Shown: piece by piece, positions 58,178-64,000 of the stretch
Numbering within the stretch: position 1 is the stretch's first letter
How the letters are laid out: each line of letters starts with the position of its first letter
DNA from: Sphingomonadales bacterium Ga0077531
GTDB lineage: Bacteria; Pseudomonadota; Alphaproteobacteria; Sphingomonadales; Sphingomonadaceae
Length of the DNA stretch: 64,000 nt
Assembly: GCA_001464915.1 (NCBI GenBank)
Contig: LNED01000034.1
Span: 62,001 to 126,000, forward strand
Direction of reading: 5' to 3'
Translations under genes and position numbers: made by a program
Notes under the pieces: model-generated
The model's database searches: none
The model's input: the letters and a program-made list of their open reading frames with translations, nothing else
What the model was told of the DNA's origin: nothing

Positions 58178-59764
58178 TCAAAACGCCAAAGCCTTGACTA
58201 GCTTCACGCCCTCGACCGCTTCGGCCTCAGCCACGACAGCAGGCGTCAGGGCTTCGTCGAGGCTCAGCAGCAGCACCGCTTCCCCGCCCGCTTCGCGGCG
58301 GCCGAGGTTGAAGGTGCCGATATTGATCCCGCGGCTGCCCAGCAGCGTGCCGATGCGGCCAATGAAGCCGGGCTTATCATCGTTGACGATGTAGAGCATG
58401 TGGCCCGACAGTTCGGCTTCGATCCCGATGCCGAAAATCTCCACCAGGCGCGGCGCTTCATTGCCAAACAAAGTGCCTGCGACCGAACGCGGCCCTTGGG
58501 CGGTTTCCACCGTTACCCGGATCAGCGTATTATACGCGCCGTCACGGTCATGGCGGATTTCGCGCACATCCAGCCCGCGTTCCTTGGCGAGGTAGGGCGC
58601 GTTGACCATGTTCACCGTGTCGGAATAACGGCGCATGAAGCCCGCCAGCACGGCGGCGGTGATCGGCTTGCCGTTCAATTGGGCCGCCGCGCCTTCGCGT
58701 TCAATGCTGATGTTGGTGAGGTTGCCGTGGGCCAGCTGACCCACCAAGCTGCCAAGCCGTTCTGCCAGCGCCATATAGGGTTTAAGCTTCGGCGCTTCCT
58801 CGGCGCTCAGCGAAGGCACGTTGAGCGCGTTGGTGACGCCGCCATTGACCAGATAATCGGCCAGCTGCTCGGCCACCTGCAGGGCGACATTGACCTGCGC
58901 TTCGGTCGTGCTGGCGCCCAGGTGCGGGGTGCAGATGAAGTTGGGCGTGCCGAACAGCGGGTGATCCTTGGCCGGCGGCTCGGTTTCGAACACGTCGAGC
59001 GCCGCGCCGGCGACTTGGCCGCTTTCCAGACAATCCTTCAGCGCCGCCTCGTCAATCAACCCGCCGCGCGCGCAGTTGATGATGCGGATGCCTTTCTTCG
59101 CCTTTTCCAGCCGTTCGCGGTTGAGGATGTTGCGGGTCTCGTCGGTCAGCGGGGTGTGCAGCGTGACGAAATCGGCGCGGGCCAGCAGCGTGTCGAGATC
59201 GACCTTTTCAACGCCCATTTCCACCGCGCGGTCTTCGGTCAGGAAGGGATCGTATGCGATCACCTTCATCCGCAGGCCCAGCGCGCGGCTGGCAACGATC
59301 GAGCCGATATTGCCCGCGCCGATCAGGCCGAGCGTCTTGGCGGTCAGTTCCACACCCATAAAGCCGCTTTTCGGCCACTCGCCCGCCTGCGTCTGCGCGT
59401 TGGCTTCGGGAATTTGCCGCGCGAGCGCGAACATCAGCGCAATCGCGTGTTCGGCGGTCGTGATCGAATTGCCGAACGGGGTGTTCATCACCACCACGCC
59501 CTTGGACGAGGCGTAGGGGATATCGACGTTATCGACACCGATACCCGCACGGCCAATGACCTTGAGATTGGTCGCGGCATCGAGGATCGCCTTGGTCACC
59601 TTGGTCGAGGAGCGGATGGCAAGGCCATCATATTCGCCGATGCGGGCGATCAACTGTTCGGGCGTTTCGCCGGTGATGACATCGACATCGCAGCCGCGCT
59701 CTTCAAAAATGCGCGCGGCGTTGGGGTCCATCTTGTCGGAAATGAGAACTTTGGGCTTCGTCAT
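58178..59764 (-). CDS. serA: D-3-phosphoglycerate dehydrogenase
   Basis: The first step of serine synthesis. The long 528-residue form starts MTKPKVLISDKMDPNA at ATG 59764. The NAD domain has LGLIGAGNIGSIVASRA and INCARGGLIDEAAL, with the catalytic His in the segment CTPHLGAST. An intervening domain and a C-terminal ACT-like domain (about 455-528, VNDDKPGFIGRIGTLLGSRGINI) follow, which in relatives senses serine. serC lies directly upstream on the same strand. Confidence 0.96.
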   Translation of the reverse strand: MTKPKVLISDKMDPNAARIFEERGCDVDVITGETPEQLIARIGEYDGLAIRSSTKVTKAILDAATNLKVIGRAGIGVDNVDIPYASSKGVVVMNTPFGNSITTAEHAIALMFALARQIPEANAQTQAGEWPKSGFMGVELTAKTLGLIGAGNIGSIVASRALGLRMKVIAYDPFLTEDRAVEMGVEKVDLDTLLARADFVTLHTPLTDETRNILNRERLEKAKKGIRIINCARGGLIDEAALKDCLESGQVAGAALDVFETEPPAKDHPLFGTPNFICTPHLGASTTEAQVNVALQVAEQLADYLVNGGVTNALNVPSLSAEEAPKLKPYMALAERLGSLVGQLAHGNLTNISIEREGAAAQLNGKPITAAVLAGFMRRYSDTVNMVNAPYLAKERGLDVREIRHDRDGAYNTLIRVTVETAQGPRSVAGTLFGNEAPRLVEIFGIGIEAELSGHMLYIVNDDKPGFIGRIGTLLGSRGINIGTFNLGRREAGGEAVLLLSLDEALTPAVVAEAEAVEGVKLVKALAF

Positions 59765-59785
59765 AGGAATTACCTTCCACTCGTC

Positions 59786-59806
59786 ATCCCGGACTTGATC
59801 CGGGAT
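59786..59806. repeat. REP palindrome between serA and serC
   Basis: ATCCCGGA-CTTGA-TCCGGGAT, an 8-bp perfect stem whose CTTGA core is the complement of TCAAG in the other copies. It is preceded by CGTC as in the 58.0-kb copy. Confidence 0.8.
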
Positions 59807-59843
59807 CGGGCGCAAAATTACGCAATGGGAACTGGGGAGAGCG

Positions 59844-59865
59844 GCCCCGGCTCGGAGGCCGGGGC
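59844..59865. repeat. Second palindrome between serA and serC
   Basis: GCCCCGGC-TCGGAG-GCCGGGGC, an 8-bp perfect stem 38 bases from the REP unit. The two may fold together in the serC-serA transcript. Confidence 0.7.
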
Positions 59866-59886
59866 GACGCAAACACTAACGGCAAA

Positions 59887-61065
59887 TCAGCCGTTCTTGA
59901 CCTTTTCGTAGGCCCATTCGATCCACGGCAGCAGACGCTTCACGTCTTCCTGCTCCACGGTCGAACCGCACCAGATGCGCAAGGATGGCGGCGCATCGCG
60001 GTAGCCGTTGAAATCGAAGCCGACATTGCGTTCTTCAAGCAGCTTGACGATCTTTTTGGGCACCGCAGCCTGATCGTCAGCCGAAAGGCTGTCGTACCAT
60101 TCGCCCTGGAACATCATGCAGACACCAGTGTTGGTCTGCTGCGCCGGATCGGACGCCATGTTGCGCAGCCACGGGGTGGCTTCGATCCAATCCTTGACGA
60201 TGGCGGAATTGGCATTGGCGCGTTCTACCAACGCCTTGCGTCCGCCGATGCTCTTGGCCCATTCCAGCGCCGCGATGTAATCTTCGGTCGCCAGCATCGA
60301 AGGCGTGTTGATCGTCTCCCCAGCAAAGATGCCGAGGTTGAGCTTGTTGCCCTTCTTCATGCGGAACAGCTTGGGCATCGGCCACGGCGGATCGTAGCTT
60401 TCGATGCGCGCGACAGCCTTGGGGCTCAGGATCAGCATGCCGTGCTGCGCTTCCGAACCCATCACCTTCTGCCACGAATAGGTGGTGGCATCGAGCTTCG
60501 ACCAATCCATTTCCTGCGCGAAGATCGCGCTGGTGGCGTCGTTGATGGTGATCCCTTCACGGCCCGGCTCCAGCCAGTCGGTGTTGGGGATCATCGCGCC
60601 GCTGGTCGTGCCGTTCCAGGTGAACACCACGTCATTGCGCTGCGGGATGGTGGTGAGATCGGGGATGTCGCCATAATCGGCGGTGAGGACCTGCAAGTTC
60701 GGCAGTTTTAGCTGCTTCACCGCGTCCTGAATCCAGATGTTGCCAAAGCTTTCCCACGCCGCGACCGTGACCGGGCGCGCTGGGTCGAGCATCGCCCACA
60801 TCGCCGCTTCAATCGCGCCGGTGTCGGACGCGGGCATAATGCCGATCAGGTAATCATCGGGGATGCCTAGCAGTTCGCGGCTGAGGTCAATCGCGTACTT
60901 CAGACGCGCCTTGCCCAGCGCCGAACGGTGCGAGCGGCCAAGCGATTCGGTTTTCAGCTTATCCAGCGACCAGCCGGGGAATTTCGCCGTGGGGCCCGAG
61001 GAAAAGAAGGGGCGTTCAGGCTTCAGCGTAGGCTCGTGCATGAGCCCGCGGGTGTACTCAGTCAT
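59887..61065 (-). CDS. serC: Phosphoserine aminotransferase
   Basis: This PLP enzyme makes phosphoserine from phosphohydroxypyruvate and also acts in pyridoxine synthesis. The 392-residue protein starts at ATG 61065 with AGGAGA six bases before. FSSGPTAKFPGW is the N-terminal family signature and the PLP lysine is in TYSWQKVMGSEAQHG. It is the long alphaproteobacterial type, about 30 residues longer than the E. coli enzyme. It leads the serC-serA pair. Confidence 0.94.
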   Translation of the reverse strand: MTEYTRGLMHEPTLKPERPFFSSGPTAKFPGWSLDKLKTESLGRSHRSALGKARLKYAIDLSRELLGIPDDYLIGIMPASDTGAIEAAMWAMLDPARPVTVAAWESFGNIWIQDAVKQLKLPNLQVLTADYGDIPDLTTIPQRNDVVFTWNGTTSGAMIPNTDWLEPGREGITINDATSAIFAQEMDWSKLDATTYSWQKVMGSEAQHGMLILSPKAVARIESYDPPWPMPKLFRMKKGNKLNLGIFAGETINTPSMLATEDYIAALEWAKSIGGRKALVERANANSAIVKDWIEATPWLRNMASDPAQQTNTGVCMMFQGEWYDSLSADDQAAVPKKIVKLLEERNVGFDFNGYRDAPPSLRIWCGSTVEQEDVKRLLPWIEWAYEKVKNG

Positions 61066-61070
61066 GTATT

Positions 61071-61137
61071 CTCTCCTTGCAGAGAGCTCGCGCGGCGTTG
61101 GGACCGCGTGGCCCGCTGGTCGCTCTAGAGGCGGGCC
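61071..61137 (-). promoter_or_regulatory. Structured serC leader with RBS hairpin
   Basis: Two hairpins precede serC on its own strand: GGCCCGC / GCGGGCC (61137-61131 with 61116-61110) and CTCTC-TGCAAG-GAGAG (61086-61071), the second of which pairs away part of the AGGAGAG ribosome site. Alphaproteobacterial serC leaders include a known RNA motif family; this may be one, but I cannot confirm the match. Confidence 0.5.
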
Positions 61138-61229
61138 GTAACAAGTCAATGAATAAACATCCGCAATCCCCGCAACGCGCGCATCGCCCCTCGCCAACTG
61201 CCTCAAATGTTACTAATCAACCCCCCGAA

Positions 61230-62417
61230 ATGGACACCTCCGATCTTCGCATTGCCCTGTTCAGCGGCAACTATAACTACACCCGCGACGGGGCGAATCA
61301 GGCGCTCAACCGTCTGGTCGGATCGCTGTTGGCCAAAGGCGCAGCCGTGCGGATCTATTCGCCCAAGGTCGCCAATCCTGATTTTGCGCCCACGGGTGAT
61401 CTGGTTGGCCTGCCGAATGTGCCGATGCCGGTGAAAGGGCGCGGCGAATACCGGATGCCGACTCACCTGGGGGCTGCGGTGAAGCGCGATCTGGCCAAGT
61501 TCGCGCCCAATATCGTCCACCTATCTTCGCCCGATCCTTCTGCGCACAACGCACTGCGCTGGGCACAGGCGCATGACATACCTGTGCTCGCCAGCGTGCA
61601 CACCCGGTTCGAGACCTATCCGCGCTATTACAATATGGCCTTCCTCGAACCGCTGATCGTGAGAGGCCTGCGGCGGTTCTACAATCGCTGCGATGCGCTG
61701 GTGGCGCCGTCGCAATCGATGATCGACGAGCTGCTGGCGATGCGGATGCACGACGATATTGGGCTGTGGAGCCGGGGGGTGGATCGCACGATCTTTTCCA
61801 GCGCCCGCCGCGACCCGGAATGGCGGCGCTCGCTTGGCCTCGCCGATGATGATGTCGCCATCGTGTTTCTGGGCCGCTTGGTGATGGAAAAAGGCCTCGA
61901 CGTGTTTGCCGAAACCATCGTGCAGCTGCGTAAACGTCAGGTGCCGCACAAGGTGCTGGTGATCGGCGACGGCCCGGCGCGCGAATGGTTTGAAGCAAAT
62001 CTGCCGGGCGGCATTTTTGCAGGGTTCAAGACTGGCGAAGGTCTGGGTCAGGCGTTGGCCAGCGGGGACGTGTTCTTCAACCCCAGCGTCACTGAAACAT
62101 TCGGCAATGTGACCTTGGAAGCAATGGCGAGCGGCCTGCCGGTGGTCGCCGCAGGGGCAACGGGCAGCGCAAGTCTGGTGGCAGAAGGCGTCACCGGGCG
62201 GTTGGTGGTGCCGACGACCAAGGATGCCGACGCAGTGGCGTTTGCCGAAGCCATCGCGCCCTACTGCACCGACCCGGCCTTGCGCGCGGCCCACGGCGCA
62301 GCGGGCGAAACGCGCGCGTGCGAATATAGCTGGGAAGCGATCAATCAGGTGGTGGCTGACACCTATGTGCGGCTGGTCAAAGATCGCCGCGCGTTGCAGG
62401 CGGCCGAAGCCGCCTGA
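61230..62417 (+). CDS. Family 4 glycosyltransferase
   Basis: A 395-residue cytoplasmic transferase of the GT-B fold. RIALFSGNYNYTRDGANQALNRLVGSLL marks the N-terminal domain, and the donor-binding part holds VIGDGPAREWFEANLPGG, FNPSVTETFGNVTLEAMASGLPVVA with the EX7E acidic pair, and GRLVVPT. It resembles MgtA/SqdX-type enzymes that glycosylate diacylglycerol or mannose lipids. Start ATG 61230 is by homology; ATG 61149 would add 27 residues. No ribosome site is clear at either. Confidence 0.82.
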   Translation: MDTSDLRIALFSGNYNYTRDGANQALNRLVGSLLAKGAAVRIYSPKVANPDFAPTGDLVGLPNVPMPVKGRGEYRMPTHLGAAVKRDLAKFAPNIVHLSSPDPSAHNALRWAQAHDIPVLASVHTRFETYPRYYNMAFLEPLIVRGLRRFYNRCDALVAPSQSMIDELLAMRMHDDIGLWSRGVDRTIFSSARRDPEWRRSLGLADDDVAIVFLGRLVMEKGLDVFAETIVQLRKRQVPHKVLVIGDGPAREWFEANLPGGIFAGFKTGEGLGQALASGDVFFNPSVTETFGNVTLEAMASGLPVVAAGATGSASLVAEGVTGRLVVPTTKDADAVAFAEAIAPYCTDPALRAAHGAAGETRACEYSWEAINQVVADTYVRLVKDRRALQAAEAA

Positions 62418-62441
62418 CGCTGTTTGCAAAGGGGGCGCAGG

Positions 62442-62894
62442 CTACTTCAGCACCCCGGCCGCAGCCATCCGGCGGGCATAAAACAGCAGGAACAGCGTCA
62501 CCGCCCAGATCGCCACGTCGAGCGCGGGTGCCTCCATGCTTTCCGGCACGTCGATCAGCACGTAGTTATAGACCGTGGTGCCGATCAGCCCCACCAGTGC
62601 GACGACCATCGCTGCGACCGCGAAGCGCGACCGCAATAGCAGGAGCACCGACCCGGCAAACGCGCCCCACACGCCCAGCGCCCACAAGGCGACGGCCCAT
62701 GCGGGGTAGCTGTCCATGAAGGCTATCTGTTCGGGGGTCATGCCCATTTCGGCCAGCATACCAAGCTCGGTTGTGACGTAGCTCATCACGCCCATCGCGT
62801 TGAACAACAGCGTCAGCAGGCCGACCAGCCAAAGGTGCCACGGCGCTTTGGCCGGGCCGGATATCGTATCGATCACAGGCTTCCCCTCCCCCAT
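62442..62894 (-). CDS. Four-helix membrane protein in the PadR operon
   Basis: A 150-residue integral membrane protein of unknown function with four predicted helices (about 21-41, 65-85, 88-110, 123-140). A fair AAGGAGGG ribosome site precedes the ATG at 62894. It lies 80 bases downstream of the PadR-type regulator on the same strand, so the regulator probably controls it. Similar regulator-membrane pairs respond to small molecules, but the ligand is unknown. Confidence 0.75.
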   Translation of the reverse strand: MGEGKPVIDTISGPAKAPWHLWLVGLLTLLFNAMGVMSYVTTELGMLAEMGMTPEQIAFMDSYPAWAVALWALGVWGAFAGSVLLLLRSRFAVAAMVVALVGLIGTTVYNYVLIDVPESMEAPALDVAIWAVTLFLLFYARRMAAAGVLK

Positions 62895-62974
62895 CCGGCC
62901 CTCCTTTATCAGGAGCGACCCGAACGGGAGAGGAATACGCCTGTCTTGCACTTATCGCAATCGAGTTACGCCAG

Positions 62975-63643
62975 TCACAGCCGCTCGATACGCTTGGCCA
63001 TTTCGTCGATCATGTCGACGATTTCGTTGATTGTTGCCTCGTCCAGTTTGCCCGCTTTGGCGCGGTTCTTGAGCACGCTGCCGAGATTGCCCATCGCCCG
63101 GAACACATCGTGCGAGCGGACCGTGCTGGTGCGCTCCCCATGACGGCCGAGCCGCTTCATCAGCTCAGCGACTTCAGCCTTGCGTTCCTCCAACTCGGCC
63201 TCGCCCTGCGGGGTGACCGTGTAGGGCTTTTTCGAACCTTCGGCGTCGGCCTCAGCAATCGCGCCTTCGTCTTCAAGCAGTTGCAGCGTCGGATAGACCG
63301 CGCCGGGGCTGGGAGCGTAACCGCCGCCGGTCATTTCCTCGATGCCCTTGATCAGCTCGTACCCGTGCGAGGGGTTTTCGGCGATCAGCGCTAGCAGCGC
63401 GAGCCGGAGTTCACCCTGCGCAAACATCCGCCCACGGCGTTGACGTCGGCCGGGGCCGCGGAAACCTTCAGCGCCCTCTTCGGCACCCTCGCCCGCGTCT
63501 TCGCTGTCCCAGCGCCATTTGGCCTTGAAGCCGGGGCCGAAATTTCCAGCGCCCATGTTGCCGGCGTTGCTCATCGCCATCATCGCAATTGCTTCGCCAA
63601 GCTTGTCCCAGCCGTTGCCGCGTCCATATTTGTTCCAGGTCAT
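62975..63643 (-). CDS. PadR-family transcriptional regulator with Gly/Asn-rich N-terminal extension
   Basis: A 222-residue regulator. Residues 1-70 form a low-complexity extension (MTWNKYGRGNGWDKLGEAIAM, then FGPGFKAKWRWDSEDAGEG). Residues about 75-150 form the PadR winged helix (ELRLALLALIAENPSHGYELIKGIEEMTGGGYAPSPGAVYPTLQLLEDEGAIAEA), followed by helices for dimerisation (160-222). GGAGG lies eight bases before ATG 63643. A palindrome upstream is a candidate operator, so autoregulation is likely. Confidence 0.86.
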   Translation of the reverse strand: MTWNKYGRGNGWDKLGEAIAMMAMSNAGNMGAGNFGPGFKAKWRWDSEDAGEGAEEGAEGFRGPGRRQRRGRMFAQGELRLALLALIAENPSHGYELIKGIEEMTGGGYAPSPGAVYPTLQLLEDEGAIAEADAEGSKKPYTVTPQGEAELEERKAEVAELMKRLGRHGERTSTVRSHDVFRAMGNLGSVLKNRAKAGKLDEATINEIVDMIDEMAKRIERL

Positions 63644-63674
63644 GTCGCATTCCTCCATGCGTTGTGATGTATCC

Positions 63675-63686
63675 AAGATATATCTT
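63675..63686 (-). promoter_or_regulatory. Palindrome in the PadR promoter
   Basis: AAGATATATCTT is a perfect 12-bp AT-rich palindrome 32 bases upstream of the PadR-type start, likely overlapping the promoter. PadR dimers bind such sites in their own control regions. Confidence 0.55.
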
Positions 63687-63758
63687 AGACCTATCATAAC
63701 AAGGGGTGCGCCGCTCGGCGGTTCCATTTTCCGCCGACTGGCCTATCACGCCCGATGA

Positions 63759-64000
63759 ATGACTGATCTGTTCGGACAAGCTGCAACACCGCCCCAACCC
63801 GGCGCGCCCGATGCTGATGCGCCGTTGGCGGATCGGCTGCGCCCGGCGAGCCTTGCCGAGGTGGTGGGGCAGGAACATCTGACCGGCCCAGAAGGCGCGA
63901 TTGGGCGGATGGTCGCCGCGGGGCGGCTTTCCAGCATGATCTTGTGGGGGCCGCCCGGCACCGGCAAAACCTCGATCGCGCGCCTGCTCGCTGACGCCGT
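63759..64000 (+). CDS. rarA: Replication-associated recombination protein A (start only)
   Basis: The first 80 codons of RarA/MgsA, an AAA+ ATPase that acts at stalled replication forks, continuing past the window edge. Visible: LADRLRPASLAEVVGQEHLTG (about 22-42) and Walker A WGPPGTGKTSIARLL. The ATG at 63759 is divergent from the PadR gene with 115 bases between. The earlier ATG at 63755 is in another frame and stops at once. Confidence 0.9.
   Translation, partial: MTDLFGQAATPPQPGAPDADAPLADRLRPASLAEVVGQEHLTGPEGAIGRMVAAGRLSSMILWGPPGTGKTSIARLLADA

Overview
The window reads as a core chromosomal segment of a high-GC alphaproteobacterium, most likely Sphingomonadales (Erythrobacter/Porphyrobacter-like). 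I infer this from gene order and from the sphingomonad character of many proteins: the divergent pckA / chvI-chvG-hprK-rapZ-EIIA-HPr block, purA next to hisZ, argH-lptM-lysA, paired DUF885 peptidases, and GAAC-N7-GAAC SOS boxes. I see no phage, transposase, integrase, CRISPR array or rRNA. One tRNA gene (Val, TAC) is present. Coding density is high, strands alternate in short operons, and 4-bp ATGA/GTGA overlaps are common.

Layout. 1-5.4 kb: the end of a Nudix hydrolase, cca, a secreted PRC-like protein, parC and a DJ-1/PfpI protein. 5.4-8.8 kb: a sulfur-mobilising group of two different cysteine desulfurases and an adrenodoxin-type ferredoxin, opposite an alpha/beta hydrolase; a perfect 16-bp parS centromere site lies inside one desulfurase gene. 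9-16.3 kb: a TonB-like protein, small proteins, a DUF885 peptidase, a cNMP-binding/thioredoxin-like/flavin reductase fusion and a secreted gluzincin-TPR protein. 16.3-23.6 kb: PEP carboxykinase diverging from the ChvGI two-component system and an incomplete, regulatory PTS (HprK, RapZ, EIIA-Man, HPr), then an RNA methyltransferase. 23.6-29.3 kb: rmuC with an SOS-like box, def, recR, and fmt-truA-oxidoreductase.

29.4-34.1 kb holds the most unusual neighbourhood: a membrane GGDEF-EAL protein translationally coupled to a periplasmic cupredoxin-like protein, divergent from a DUF3034 outer-membrane barrel and an exported group-1 truncated haemoglobin. Together they look like an envelope redox, copper or gas-responsive c-di-GMP module. 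34-37.8 kb: asparaginase, GNAT, tRNA-Val, a lipoprotein and an MDR reductase. 37.8-48.2 kb: a run of secreted peptidases (M20, metzincin, DUF885, tricorn-like S41) with one SDR.

48.2-54.4 kb: a TlpA-like lipoprotein overlapping argH head to head, lptM, lysA, a siroheme-type dehydrogenase with a truncated methyltransferase tail and a 21-bp tandem repeat, then a MarR-type regulator whose promoter carries a GTTC-N7-GTTC box, and an L,D-transpeptidase. 54.4-62.4 kb: purA, an esterase, hisZ, serA, serC with an RBS hairpin, and a glycosyltransferase. 62.4-64 kb: a membrane protein with its PadR-type regulator, then the start of rarA. REP-like palindromes sit in several gaps (6.9, 25.1, 58.0 and 59.8 kb).
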